DNA of 64,000 nucleotides, taken from positions 1 to 64,000 of the forward strand of contig SEBV01000013.1 in the NCBI GenBank assembly GCA_004172865.1. Direction: 5' to 3'. This DNA comes from Gammaproteobacteria bacterium. GTDB taxonomy: Bacteria > Pseudomonadota > Gammaproteobacteria > Pseudomonadales > Cellvibrionaceae. A program made the position numbers and the translations under genes. Positions 46,772 through 57,436 of this stretch are shown here, piece after piece (within the stretch, counting starts at the first letter, position 1; the number at the start of each line of letters is the position of its first letter). The notes under the pieces are model-generated. The model was not told where the DNA came from. It searched no databases and saw only the letters and a program-made list of their open reading frames with translations.

Positions 46772-46799
46772 TGCTCCTGATATTTATTCGTCAGGAGCA
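46772..46799. promoter_or_regulatory. Leader hairpin masking the creD ribosome site
   Basis: TGCTCCTGA (46772-46780) and TCAGGAGCA (46791-46799) are perfect 9-bp inverted repeats around a 10-base loop, four bases before the creD ATG. On the mRNA the arm nearer the start contains AGGAG. The stem would block the ribosome, so creD translation may depend on opening it. Confidence 0.5.
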
Positions 46800-46876
46800 T
46801 TGTGAAGCGGTGATGTGAGGCGCTTGTGTTAAGAATGTGATTTTTGTGTGTGTTTTATGTGTAGGCGTATGTGAAG

Positions 46877-48298
46877 CTAGAAAATAAGCGCAGCTTCAAC
46901 GCCCTGCTCCGTATTAGTTAAATGTAATTTCCCTTTGTGCAGACTGGCGACTTCTTGCACAAAGTTCAGGCCGAGACCCGTGCTTTTTTTGCCAGTAGCA
47001 GGGCGAGGCAGCGAATAAAACCGTTCGGTGATTCTCGAAAAAGCAAACTCAGGAATGGCCTCTCCCTGATTTTCTATAGCAACTTTTAACTGATTATTAT
47101 TAAATTCAGAATAAATTCGAATACTCCCACCATCAGGAGTAAAGTCCAGTGCATTTTCTAATAAATTAGCAAATGCTTGTCGTAATAAAAAATTTTCACC
47201 CGTTATAAATACATCGTCCGCAATATTATTTTCACACTGAATTTTATGTTGCAGTATTCGAGCTGATTGCATTTCAATTAAATCGTCCCACAAAGGTTTT
47301 ATCGCAATTGGCTTCGGTTCGTGTAACTCCTGCTGCTGCTCTACCAACGCGAGATTTAATAGGCGTTCAATAAGTTGCTGCATACGTACACTTTCAGCGT
47401 CGATATTATTCATAAAACGCTGACGCTGATCGTCTTCCATGGGCGACAACAATAATTCAACAGCGGCGCGAATTCCAGCGAGCGGACTTTTTAATTCGTG
47501 TGTCAGCGTTTGTATATAACGTTCGATGTAAGCTTTGCCATCCAACTCAATGCGCATGGATTCAAGCGCGCTCGCCAATTGATTTAATTCACCGCTGGCA
47601 ATTTTACTTTCAGGTAACACAGCACGCTGACCCAAACTCACCGCCAGCGCGTATTTTCGCAAACGCCGCAATTCAGCACTCAACCACCACGAAAATATAA
47701 TACCGGCCAATAAACCTATGCCAATAATAATTCCGCAAAGTGTCGCCAGATGATTACGCGAGCGATCAATAAACGGTTGCATGGTACGATTAGGTTTTGC
47801 AACCGACACCACGCCGATAATATCCTTCCCATCCATAATCGGTGCTGCAACATACATTACGCTTGAGCTTTCATCACCCGGAATTGCAGCGGTGGAACGC
47901 GCCCCGTATTTGCCATGCAATGTTAAATAAACATCATTCCAATGCGAATAATCTTGCCCTAATGCTTCATTGGTTGAATCCAGAATAACTATGCCATTTT
48001 TATCGGTAACATAAATGCGGTGATTTATAACGGTCTTATTAATTCCCCAAATATTGGCCTGCAATTTACGATGCCCATAAGCGGCGAGCGTGTCGGGGAA
48101 ATCACTGGATTGCAGGCTATTATTTTTAACAGGCTCACGCAGTATTTCAGCGAGTAGATTTGCAGTATCAACTAAATTTTCTTCTGTCGATTGACGAACA
48201 CCTGGCTTAATTTCTTCAATAACAGTGTTTAAAACAAAATAACTACTCAGCCCCACAAAAATTAAATAAACCAGAAATATTCTAATACTGAGCGACAT
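46877..48298 (-). CDS. creC: Sensor histidine kinase CreC
   Basis: A 473-residue membrane kinase. A first membrane helix at residues 5-25, a periplasmic PAS-like sensor domain to about 180 (IYVTDKNGIVILDSTNEALGQDYSHW is typical of CreC), a second helix at 187-206, a HAMP-like linker, the H-box with H267 in LTHELKSPLAG, and an ATP domain with N-, G1- and G2-type boxes (ENALDFTPDGG, GLGLNFV). It phosphorylates CreB. Its start overlaps the creB stop by one base (TAATG). Confidence 0.93.
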   Translation of the reverse strand: MSLSIRIFLVYLIFVGLSSYFVLNTVIEEIKPGVRQSTEENLVDTANLLAEILREPVKNNSLQSSDFPDTLAAYGHRKLQANIWGINKTVINHRIYVTDKNGIVILDSTNEALGQDYSHWNDVYLTLHGKYGARSTAAIPGDESSSVMYVAAPIMDGKDIIGVVSVAKPNRTMQPFIDRSRNHLATLCGIIIGIGLLAGIIFSWWLSAELRRLRKYALAVSLGQRAVLPESKIASGELNQLASALESMRIELDGKAYIERYIQTLTHELKSPLAGIRAAVELLLSPMEDDQRQRFMNNIDAESVRMQQLIERLLNLALVEQQQELHEPKPIAIKPLWDDLIEMQSARILQHKIQCENNIADDVFITGENFLLRQAFANLLENALDFTPDGGSIRIYSEFNNNQLKVAIENQGEAIPEFAFSRITERFYSLPRPATGKKSTGLGLNFVQEVASLHKGKLHLTNTEQGVEAALIF

Positions 48299-48993
48299 TA
48301 ATTTTTCTCCGGTTGGTAGCTATAACCGAAGCCGCGCTGGGTTTGGATAGGTTCAGCATCTGGTGCGATAGCGCGCAATTTTGCACGGAGTGTTTTTATG
48401 TGAGTATCTACACTGCGGTCGTAACCAGCGTCTGCAACTGCGCCCACCGCTGTCAGCAATTGATCCCGACTAAAAACTCGCTGCGGTTGGTCAACCAAGG
48501 TCTGCAAGAGTTTAAACTCAATTCGCGTAAGCTGTAAAAGTTGATGATAATAAAAAATCTGTAATTTTTCGTTATCGATTTTAAAATCATTATTAGCCAA
48601 AACTTGTGGAATAATTTGCACAGGCGCAACAGGAATAATTCGCTTCAAAATAACTTTAACGCGTGCGGCTACTTCGCGCGGGCTAAAAGGCTTCACCACA
48701 TAATCATCTGCCCCTATCTCTAAACCCACCACGCGATCCAACTCATCACCGCGCGCCGTTAAGAAAATTACGGGCACATTGGAAAATTTTCTTAATTGTT
48801 TACAGGCTTCGAAGCCGGTTATATCCGGCAAGCCAACATCCATAATGACTAAATCAATAGCGGTATTTTGTAAAAGCTTCAGTGCTTCGCCCGCCAAACT
48901 TTTCCAGGTAACTGAAAAGCCTTCGGCTTGCAATACAAAAATCAGCGTATCCGCAATTGAGGGTTCGTCTTCGACAATAAGAATATGAGCCAT
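48298..48993 (-). CDS. creB: Two-component response regulator CreB
   Basis: A 231-residue OmpR-type regulator. The receiver has the acidic pair E8-D9, phosphorylation site D52 in VIMDVGLPDITG, Thr and Lys in LTARGD and VVKPFSP; the C-terminal winged helix has KLLQTLVDQPQRVFSRDQLL and the DNA-recognition segment RSVDTHIKTLRAKL. It is the first gene of the leftward creB-creC-creD unit. No clear Shine-Dalgarno. A convincing cre-tag (TTCAC-N6-TTCAC) was not found before creD. Confidence 0.93.
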   Translation of the reverse strand: MAHILIVEDEPSIADTLIFVLQAEGFSVTWKSLAGEALKLLQNTAIDLVIMDVGLPDITGFEACKQLRKFSNVPVIFLTARGDELDRVVGLEIGADDYVVKPFSPREVAARVKVILKRIIPVAPVQIIPQVLANNDFKIDNEKLQIFYYHQLLQLTRIEFKLLQTLVDQPQRVFSRDQLLTAVGAVADAGYDRSVDTHIKTLRAKLRAIAPDAEPIQTQRGFGYSYQPEKN

Positions 48994-49138
48994 GAGTTAT
49001 CTTTTTTAGTGAATACATATGCGGGATTCTACCGTAAATTATTACCAACAAAAGCGCTGGCTACGTTATTTACACTATTGCATATTGCGATTTTTGCACC
49101 TAACCTCAGCTTACTATTTTAGCCACAAGAATTGCGTT

Positions 49139-51349
49139 ATGCCTGACCATAAATCCACACCTGCAGAACCTATTAAAATTGTTGGCGGCGGGCCGAAAAA
49201 AGTGCTTTATACCTTAAAAACAGTTGCGCGTATCGGCCTGCTGAATTCGGCTAAAGCACTTAACAGTCACAACACTTGTAAAGCCTGCGGTTTAGGGATG
49301 GGCGGACAACGGGGTGGCATGACGAACGAGATGGACGAATTTCCGTCCGTCTGCAACAAAAGTATTCAAGCGCAATCTACCGATATTCAAGCAGCTATTC
49401 CTATAGAAATTTTTGAACATACTCTGAATGATTTCGCGCAGCTATCTGCTTATGAGCTTGAACATTTGGGGCGACTAAACACACCTCTTTATAAATCTGC
49501 AACCAGTAATAAATACGAACCCATAGATTGGAACGCCGCTATTGATTTAATGGCGCAACGTTTTGCAGCTACTACGCCAGAGCGCAGTTTTTTTTATACA
49601 TCCGGTCGTTCGTCCAACGAGGCGGGATTTGTGTTGCAGTTGTTAGCGCGTTTGTACGGTACTAACAATGTGAACAATTGTTCCTACTATTGCCACCAAG
49701 CTACTGGTGTAGGTTTATATAATGCAATTGGTTCAGGCACCGCAACAATCTCATTGGAAGATTTGGGCAAAAGTGATTGCATTTTTGTAATTGGCGCCAA
49801 TCCTTCATCGAATCATCCACGCTTTGTGCACCAATTAAAAAATTGCCGTGAACGCGGCGGACAAGTCATTATCATCAACCCCGCAAAAGAACCTGGTCTT
49901 GTGCGTTTTGCTGTACCCAAAAGTGCGAAGTCAATGTTGAGTGGCGGTACCTGGATTGCGTCGGAATATATCCAACCAAAAATCGGTAGCGATTTATTGT
50001 TGTTAAAGGGAATTGCAAAAGCATTAATTGAAACGGGTGAGATTGATAAAAATTTTATTGAAAATTACACCGAAAATTTTGATGTGTTTTTGAATGATAT
50101 CAAAGACACAAGTTGGCAAACCATTTGTGAAGCCACGAGCGTTACTGAAACAGCAATTCGCAAGATTTCTGATGCCTACTCGAAATCCAATCACACGGTT
50201 TTTGCATGGGGAATGGGAATTACGCATCACCTTAACGGTGTGGAAAATGTTGAGGCTATTGCCAACCTCGCGCTATTACGCGGCATGATTGGTAAACCTG
50301 CCGCAGGTTTATTGCCGTTACGCGGCCATAGTAACGTGCAAGGTATTGGTACTGTCGGCGTAAAGCCTGTACTTGCTGAAGATGTATTTACGCAAATTGA
50401 AACTACGTTTAATGTAAAACTTCCACGCGAAGCTGGTATGGATACCCTCGCCTGTTTAGACGCTGCGTCTGATAAAAAAATTGATGCCGCTTTATTGATG
50501 GGTGGAAATTTATTTTCTGCAACACCTAATAGCGAATGGGCACAACAAGCGTTGGATCGCATTGGTTTTAAAGCATTTATGACAACCACCTTAAATCGCG
50601 GTCACGTGGTAGGAATGGAAACCAGCGAAGCATTAATTTTGCCTGTGAGCGCGCGCGATGAAGAATGGCAACCGACTACTCAAGAGTCTATGTTTAACTA
50701 TATTCGTTTAAGCGATGGCGGTATTACGCGCTTAAGCAAGGTTCGCCCAGAGGTCACTATTTTATGCGACCTCGCACAAAAATTATTACCTCATATTCCT
50801 ATCGATTTTTCAAAATTCAAACAGCACAACACTATTCGCGCGGCAATTGCTGCAACTATTCCGGGAATGAGTGAATTAAAAGATATTGGTGAAACTAAAC
50901 AAGAATTTACGATTAAAAATCGCCTTCTAGACCAACCAGAATTTAATACCAAAAATGGCAAGGCAAAATTTTTGGTGAGTGCTGAACCGGCAAAAACGAC
51001 AACCAATGAATTTCCGTTTTTATTGGCGAGTATTCGCAGTGAGGGCCAATTCAATTCTATCATTTATGAAGAAAGCGATAGCTATCGCGGAACCGATACA
51101 CGCTGGTCGCTACTAATGAATGCAGAAGATATTGCGGCGCTGAAAATAAATGCGAAGGATGACGTAAATATCAAATCGCCATTCGGTGAGATGCAGAAAG
51201 TAAAAGTGTTCGCGTTTGATTTACCGCGCGGAAATGTAATGGCCTATTACCCTGAAGCGAATATCTTAATCGGTACCGCCAATGATCCACGCAGTAAAAC
51301 GCCCGCGTTTAAATCGGTTGCGGTAAATATAGAAGCAGCATCGTTTTAG
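49139..51349 (+). CDS. FdhF/YdeP family molybdopterin oxidoreductase
   Basis: A 736-residue protein of the formate dehydrogenase-like YdeP family. CKACGLGMGGQRGGMTNE near the N terminus replaces the four-Cys cluster of true formate dehydrogenases; TPLYKS, YTSGRSSNEAGFVLQLLAR, NCSYYCHQATG (region of the molybdenum ligand), FVIGANPSSNHPR, and MGGNLFSATPNS are molybdopterin-domain landmarks, and the C-terminal dinucleotide-binding domain is present. YdeP affects acid resistance in E. coli; the substrate is unknown. The open frame begins 40 codons earlier; the ATG at 49139 gives the family start. Divergent from creB. Confidence 0.87.
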   Translation: MPDHKSTPAEPIKIVGGGPKKVLYTLKTVARIGLLNSAKALNSHNTCKACGLGMGGQRGGMTNEMDEFPSVCNKSIQAQSTDIQAAIPIEIFEHTLNDFAQLSAYELEHLGRLNTPLYKSATSNKYEPIDWNAAIDLMAQRFAATTPERSFFYTSGRSSNEAGFVLQLLARLYGTNNVNNCSYYCHQATGVGLYNAIGSGTATISLEDLGKSDCIFVIGANPSSNHPRFVHQLKNCRERGGQVIIINPAKEPGLVRFAVPKSAKSMLSGGTWIASEYIQPKIGSDLLLLKGIAKALIETGEIDKNFIENYTENFDVFLNDIKDTSWQTICEATSVTETAIRKISDAYSKSNHTVFAWGMGITHHLNGVENVEAIANLALLRGMIGKPAAGLLPLRGHSNVQGIGTVGVKPVLAEDVFTQIETTFNVKLPREAGMDTLACLDAASDKKIDAALLMGGNLFSATPNSEWAQQALDRIGFKAFMTTTLNRGHVVGMETSEALILPVSARDEEWQPTTQESMFNYIRLSDGGITRLSKVRPEVTILCDLAQKLLPHIPIDFSKFKQHNTIRAAIAATIPGMSELKDIGETKQEFTIKNRLLDQPEFNTKNGKAKFLVSAEPAKTTTNEFPFLLASIRSEGQFNSIIYEESDSYRGTDTRWSLLMNAEDIAALKINAKDDVNIKSPFGEMQKVKVFAFDLPRGNVMAYYPEANILIGTANDPRSKTPAFKSVAVNIEAASF

Positions 51350-51366
51350 CTTAACGATGCTGCTTC
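51332..51366. other. Perfect 14-bp inverted repeat over the oxidoreductase stop codon
   Basis: GAAGCAGCATCGTT (51332-51345) and AACGATGCTGCTTC (51353-51366) pair perfectly around a 7-base loop that contains the TAG stop. There is no T run, so it may protect the mRNA end or help separate this gene from the converging mannanase gene. Confidence 0.5.
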
Positions 51367-51391
51367 GAGCAAATAATCAAAGAACTCAATA

Positions 51392-52624
51392 TTATTTTCT
51401 AGTTTTAACCAACATACCTGCGCATAAAAATAACAACAACAAGCTAGCAAAATCCATACTGCCTCCACCCGAGGATTTCCCACCGCCGCTGCTTGCTGAT
51501 GGAGCGGATGAAATAGCCGATGACACGCTACTACTGGATTGCGCCAAGCTAGAACTAGACGAAGAACTCAAGCTTGTAGTTGCGCTCGACTTTGAACTTG
51601 AACTGCTATTAACACTTGATGCAGAGCTTGAGCTTTGAGTTGGCGCCGTCATTGCAACCAGCTGATTGATATCGCTAGATACAAAACTATCCTGCACACC
51701 GGCTTTAAACGCGGCTTTGGTTTGTGCGGTGGTATTGAATCGCCAATCGGTTTCTTTGTTTACGTTAAACCAGGTGAAGACCTTAATATGCGGAAAATTG
51801 GTTTTTAATTGAGTAAACAAATCGTTGATCCAACTTACTTTGTCATGGCCTGCAGTTTCACCCGTCGAAGAACTGCCAAACTCACCGAGCATTATTGGCT
51901 TGGCGGGATAATTAGCAACAAGCTTGGTATAGATACTTCCGAATACATCGCTGAAACTTTGCCAGGATGACCAGCTCTGCGACGTGCCCCAGTTGTAGCC
52001 ATCAACTGCTATCCAATCGACGTAATTATCTCCTGGATAGTAAGCGGTAATATCCTGAGTATTTTTTCCGCCATTCCCCGCGTTCGGCGACCATAACCAA
52101 ATCGCGTTAGTGCCGCCTGCCGCAACTACTTTATCGTGAACATATTTATAGGCCTGAACCCATTTGGCGGCGCTAGCAATATTGCCATTGAGATTCCCAT
52201 TGTCATAACTCCACGGATACCAATCGCCATTAAATTCATGACCAAAACGCAGCATTACCGGATGACCAAATTGATTTACCGACTGCCCGAAGGTTTGTAG
52301 GTACGAATCCCAATTACCGGCCAGAATTTCATCAAGCCCCATCCAAGGCTCCCACACAATATGCGGAACGTATCCAGCGTTGTAGACATTTTGCGCCTGG
52401 GTTGTGGGGAAGCCACTGTTACGCCAGTCGATATACCACATCACCATTGTCGGGCTTTTGCCCAAGTCAGTGGCGTGAGCTTGCACTCGGGTTAAATCGG
52501 TTTGTAGGCCTTCTTCAAAAATCCCCCAAAACACGGTGTCACTGGTATTGAGGTCAGCTTTAGCATAAGAAAATGTGATGGTGAGCAGAGCAAGTAAAGT
52601 GATTATTCTTGAGATTATTTTCAT
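51392..52624 (-). CDS. Secreted GH26 beta-mannanase with GlyGly-CTERM-like tail
   Basis: A 410-residue protein. A signal peptide ends near YAKA; the GH26 catalytic domain spans about 25-320 with acid/base E130 in RFGHEFNGDWYPW and nucleophile E248 in MLGEFGSSS. A polyserine-rich linker (about 328-378), typical of Cellvibrio glycosidases, leads to GGGS, then the hydrophobic FASLLLLFLCAGML and a basic VKTRK end. That layout matches GlyGly-CTERM sorting signals cut by rhombosortase, so the enzyme would be surface-attached or released after type II export. It cuts mannan or galactomannan. The frame opens 13 codons up; ATG at 52624 has AAGG and starts the signal peptide. Confidence 0.9.
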   Translation of the reverse strand: MKIISRIITLLALLTITFSYAKADLNTSDTVFWGIFEEGLQTDLTRVQAHATDLGKSPTMVMWYIDWRNSGFPTTQAQNVYNAGYVPHIVWEPWMGLDEILAGNWDSYLQTFGQSVNQFGHPVMLRFGHEFNGDWYPWSYDNGNLNGNIASAAKWVQAYKYVHDKVVAAGGTNAIWLWSPNAGNGGKNTQDITAYYPGDNYVDWIAVDGYNWGTSQSWSSWQSFSDVFGSIYTKLVANYPAKPIMLGEFGSSSTGETAGHDKVSWINDLFTQLKTNFPHIKVFTWFNVNKETDWRFNTTAQTKAAFKAGVQDSFVSSDINQLVAMTAPTQSSSSASSVNSSSSSKSSATTSLSSSSSSSLAQSSSSVSSAISSAPSASSGGGKSSGGGSMDFASLLLLFLCAGMLVKTRK

Positions 52625-52961
52625 TGTTATTGCCTTAAATAGCTGGATAAAAACCTGGAGCATAAAATTAATCAGCCAACATTGGCCTTCGCATGAATCA
52701 TTTAAACGAGTATGCGATTGGGTGAATATTCCTGTTTATCCAAAAAGTTGTCGCACCAGTTTGCGCACCAACCCTAAACTGGTGAGGCTTATTAATGAAT
52801 TGTTAAAAAAGCTGGCAATTGGCTTCGATGTTCTGCGCAAAAAATGCGAGAAGGGAAACCTTTAAAAAAGGAGGATGAGACTGAACAAACAGCGCGATGA
52901 AAATTGAGAAGGGAAACGAAAGATTGAAATGTTGCTCGGGCACTCCATACCCAGCAAATAT
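52625..52961. other. Intergenic region upstream of the mannanase gene
   Basis: About 337 bases with no credible gene on either strand. It should hold the mannanase promoter. No operator palindrome stands out. Confidence 0.5.
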
Positions 52962-53213
52962 TTAAATAGAAACGCTAATGGATTGAGAGCTTTTACGTCT
53001 GTCTCGACCAGCTCGGGTTTCGAGCATAGAGTCTTTCCGCTGCTTTCGACGATCCTGACTGTGGCCACGACGTTCAACTACAGGCTTAACGAGCAGCTCA
53101 CTGATTGTATTATCGCTTGTTACTGAATCTTCATCAGGCGAATGCGGAGATTCAGACACCGGTTTTACCACGGTGGTCGTCATAACAGGGGCGCTTGGGC
53201 GAATGTAAACCAT
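52962..53213 (-). CDS. Small basic uncharacterised protein, 83 residues
   Basis: ATG at 53213 to a stop at 52962. The N-terminal half is polar (SESPHSPDEDSVTSDN), the C-terminal half strongly basic, with RRGHSQDRRKQRKDS and ETRAGRDRRKSS, a DRR-type repeat seen in small unnamed proteins of pseudomonads and Cellvibrio. It could bind nucleic acid or anionic lipid; no function is claimed. There is no clear ribosome site, and ATG at 53183 is an alternative start, so confidence is moderate. It precedes cysG on the same strand. Confidence 0.5.
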   Translation of the reverse strand: MVYIRPSAPVMTTTVVKPVSESPHSPDEDSVTSDNTISELLVKPVVERRGHSQDRRKQRKDSMLETRAGRDRRKSSQSISVSI

Positions 53214-53302
53214 ATTAATAACCGAATTTAAACCAAGGTTGCGAAGGATATTTCCATCAGACTTACTTCCTTATCGGCTAATCCAGCAAAATCTTTACCA
53301 TT

Positions 53303-54691
53303 TCAAGCGCCAATGTTAAACCATTTAAGGTTTTCGTGAAGTCGCACCACATCACCCACGATAAATAGCGTCGGCGCGTGAACATCCTGGGATGCGACCA
53401 CTTCCGCAATAGTCGCCAAATCCGCGATCAACACCCGCTGCTGCTGAGTAGTGCCGCGCTCAATCAGTGCAACCGGCGTAGACGATGCACGCCCATGGAG
53501 AATCAGCGACTCGCAAATATCTTTCAAGCCAACCAATCCCATGTAGAAAACAATCGTTTGCGTAGGATTCGCCAACTCAGGCCACTGAACATTAGTGCTG
53601 TCATCTTTAAGATGGCCTGTGACAAACCGAACCGACTGCGCGTAATCGCGATGCGTTAAGGGAATACCAGCATAGGCCGCGCAACCAGACGCTGCCGTAA
53701 TGCCGGGCACAACCTGAAACGGAATATTATTTTGCGCCAGCAGCTCAATCTCTTCACCGCCGCGACCAAAAATAAAAGGATCACCGCCCTTCAAGCGCAA
53801 CACGCGTTTGCCTTGCAGTGCTAAATCCACCAAAAGCTGATTAATATTTTCTTGCTGCATCGCATGTTCGCTGCGGCGTTTGCCAACGTAGATGCGCTCA
53901 GCATCGCGGCGAACTAATTCCATTACGCCATCGGAAACCAAGCGGTCGTAAAGCACAACGTCCGCTTGCTGCATTAAACGTAAAGCACGCAATGTTAATA
54001 ATTCGGGATCACCAGGGCCGCCACCGACTAAATACACTTCACCCTGGGTGATGCTGTCGTCTTGTTTGGCAATTTCACTTTCAATGATTTTTTCCGCTGC
54101 AGTTTCCTGACCATTTAGTACCAATTCGGCTGCCGGGCCTTGCAAGATTTTTTCCCAAAAGCGACGACGGCTGTCGCCATTATCAAAGCGGGCTTTAACA
54201 CGATCACGCCAATCGCTCGCAATCTGCGCCAACCTGCCATAAGCAACGGGAATTAAGGTTTCCAATTTTGCGCGAATTAAACGCGCAAGCACTGGTGATT
54301 CACCACCACTGGAAATTGCAATCACCAGCGGTGAGCGATCAATAATTGCAGGAGTGATGTAAGTGCAAAGCGCAGGGCTGTCGACTACATTCACCGGAAT
54401 ATTTTTAGCTTGAGCGTCTTGCGAAATTTTTTTATTAAGCGGTTCAATATCCGTTGCAGCGGTTGCAATAAAACAGTCATTTAAATCAGTGGATTGATAT
54501 TCGCGCTCAAAAATTTCCCCGTTATTTTTTGCAACCAACTCACGCAACTCATCCGAAATTTTTGGTGCAACAATACGCAACCTCGCACCAGCTTTCGAAA
54601 GCAAACGACCCTTGCGCGTTGCGATATCACCACCACCAACCAAAAGACAGCGACGGTTTTTTAAATCAAGGAATATGGGAAAGTAATCCAT
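53303..54691 (-). CDS. cysG: Siroheme synthase, trifunctional
   Basis: Makes siroheme from uroporphyrinogen III for sulfite and nitrite reductases. Residues 1-205 are the NAD-dependent dehydrogenase/ferrochelatase part ([20 protein letters not shown], then [14 protein letters not shown]); residues 216-462 are the SAM-dependent methyltransferase ([35 protein letters not shown]). Length 462 is normal. It follows serS in the conserved order ftsK-lolA-rarA-crcB-serS-cysG, here interrupted by a Fic gene. Confidence 0.96.
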   Translation of the reverse strand: MDYFPIFLDLKNRRCLLVGGGDIATRKGRLLSKAGARLRIVAPKISDELRELVAKNNGEIFEREYQSTDLNDCFIATAATDIEPLNKKISQDAQAKNIPVNVVDSPALCTYITPAIIDRSPLVIAISSGGESPVLARLIRAKLETLIPVAYGRLAQIASDWRDRVKARFDNGDSRRRFWEKILQGPAAELVLNGQETAAEKIIESEIAKQDDSITQGEVYLVGGGPGDPELLTLRALRLMQQADVVLYDRLVSDGVMELVRRDAERIYVGKRRSEHAMQQENINQLLVDLALQGKRVLRLKGGDPFIFGRGGEEIELLAQNNIPFQVVPGITAASGCAAYAGIPLTHRDYAQSVRFVTGHLKDDSTNVQWPELANPTQTIVFYMGLVGLKDICESLILHGRASSTPVALIERGTTQQQRVLIADLATIAEVVASQDVHAPTLFIVGDVVRLHENLKWFNIGA

Positions 54692-54786
54692 AAGAAAGTT
54701 CTACGAAGTAATGAACGTGGTGCGGATTAAGAAATCAAGAGAGAGAATAAGTCCAAAAAATTAGCAATTTACAGTGTGGAGTTAGT

Positions 54787-55509
54787 CTAGGCCAAAGCAA
54801 AAAAATAAGGTTTAAAACTTTGTTCAACGACATCTACAACTAATTCAATAAACGGGCGGTAATTTTTATCAACGTGAGCAATATCCAAAGCTTGGTAATA
54901 ATCCAAACGTCGTTCAACTGGAATAACAACGGGTGGATAGCCACTTTTCATTAATTCCAAATTCATAAGTAAACGAGAGGTTCGGCCATTACCGTCCACA
55001 AAGGGATGAATTCCTACAAAATCTACATGTACACGTGCAGCCTGCTCAACGGGATGAAAATTTTTGCTAGTGGAATTCGCCACAAAATCTGCCATTTTTT
55101 CTGGCACTAACAAATGATCGGGCGGAGTATGACGGGCACCTGCAATTAAAACGTTTAAGGTGCGATAACGCCCAGCATTCGCCGAATCAATATTACTTAA
55201 AATCAATTGATGGATATTACGAATATCCCACTCAGAAAGTAATTCGTGTTTTTGCACTAAACTTTCAACAAACAAGATGGCATCGCGATGATTAATCGCC
55301 TCGAAATGCTCACGTAAACTTTTTCCACCAATAGTGATTCCTTCCAGAACCACTTTAGTTTCCATTAAGGTTAAAGTGTTGCCTTCAATCGCGTTGGAGT
55401 TGTAAGTCCAACGTAGAACCAAATCTTCGTGAAGATTTTTCACTACAGACTCAGGCAACGGACGAAGAACATCTAATTGCGCTTTGAGTTGATCTATTTT
55501 TTTAAACAT
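54787..55509 (-). CDS. Fic family protein without winged helix (class II)
   Basis: A 240-residue Fic protein. The catalytic motif HPFVDGNGRTSR begins at H168, and the inhibitory SNAIEGN lies at residues 38-44 (Glu42), making it class II like the larger Fic at 3128. It lacks the C-terminal DNA-binding part of that protein. It sits between serS and cysG, which are adjacent in many relatives, so it looks inserted. Target unknown; AMPylation is the default activity of the family. No separate antitoxin gene is seen. Confidence 0.88.
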   Translation of the reverse strand: MFKKIDQLKAQLDVLRPLPESVVKNLHEDLVLRWTYNSNAIEGNTLTLMETKVVLEGITIGGKSLREHFEAINHRDAILFVESLVQKHELLSEWDIRNIHQLILSNIDSANAGRYRTLNVLIAGARHTPPDHLLVPEKMADFVANSTSKNFHPVEQAARVHVDFVGIHPFVDGNGRTSRLLMNLELMKSGYPPVVIPVERRLDYYQALDIAHVDKNYRPFIELVVDVVEQSFKPYFFALA

Positions 55510-55546
55510 TCAATCTCTCACATAATGCGCAGCAAAAAATCTTTTG

Positions 55547-56866
<1,320 letters not shown>

Positions 56867-56872
56867 TTATTC

Positions 56873-56903
56873 GTCGTCATCCCCGCTACGCGAGGATGAC
56901 GAC
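56873..56903. repeat. REP-like GTCGTCATCC...GGATGACGAC palindrome
   Basis: Perfect 10-bp arms (56873-56882 and 56894-56903) around an 11-base loop, between serS and crcB. Same family as the elements at 801 and 31685. Confidence 0.7.
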
Positions 56904-56917
56904 TCCCCACTAAATAA

Positions 56918-57292
56918 CTAAAAAAACTTTTGCGTTAATTGCATGCCAATGTACGCAAACAACAAACCTAAAAATACCGAGCTTGTTGCATAGAGCATCG
57001 AATTTAACGGATTACCTTGTTGCCAGGATTGTAAAACTTCAAGCGAAAACGATGAGAATGTTGTATACCCGCCCAAAATCCCTGTTATAAAAAATAATCG
57101 CCATTCACTAGGGATAATTGCTTTTTCAACGATCACCACATAAGCAACGCCGATTAAAAATGAACCCGAAATATTGACAATAAAGGTACCAAAAGGAAAA
57201 CGATAATTCAGCATTGGCGTTAAATAGCCAACAGCGGCATAACGCGCTACTGAACCTAAAGCTCCGCCAATTGCGATCATTAACCATTGCAT
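56918..57292 (-). CDS. crcB: Fluoride ion channel CrcB/Fluc
   Basis: A 124-residue, four-helix membrane protein that exports fluoride as a dual-topology dimer. GGALGSVARYA near the start, NISGSFLIG mid-way and GGYTTFSSFSLE near residue 74 are the family signature; the Thr-Thr-Phe-Ser-Ser-Phe stretch lines the pore. No fluoride riboswitch could be recognised upstream. Between rarA and serS as in relatives. Confidence 0.93.
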   Translation of the reverse strand: MQWLMIAIGGALGSVARYAAVGYLTPMLNYRFPFGTFIVNISGSFLIGVAYVVIVEKAIIPSEWRLFFITGILGGYTTFSSFSLEVLQSWQQGNPLNSMLYATSSVFLGLLFAYIGMQLTQKFF

Positions 57293-57310
57293 AAGGTAAT
57301 CTCATTTTTA

Positions 57311-57350
57311 AAAGCCCCCTCACCCCAGCCCTCGCCCAAAGGAGAGGAGC
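57311..57350. repeat. Dispersed CCCTCACCCCAGCCCTC...GGAGAGG element
   Basis: This GC-rich block with CCCTC and GGAGAGGAGC resembles a short repeat common in intergenic regions of many gammaproteobacteria. Only one copy was noticed here, so the call rests on resemblance. Confidence 0.35.
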
Positions 57351-57436
57351 TTGGCATTCACTCCGTAATTTAGTTGAGAGTTGAATCAACCATCTAACTT
57401 TTCAAAGAGGAAGATCGGCCCCAGCTAGAGTAAAAG

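Noticed and set aside
46801-46876. Possible cre-tag (TTCAC-N6-TTCAC) before creD
   Set aside because: Best candidate is ATCAC-N6-AACAC with three mismatches; no convincing match.
51357-51638. 93-codon plus-strand frame rich in Glu and Leu
   Set aside because: It is the mirror of the polyserine linker of the mannanase.
57293-57436. Fluoride riboswitch before crcB
   Set aside because: I could not find the conserved GGNGAUGG core or the pseudoknot partners.
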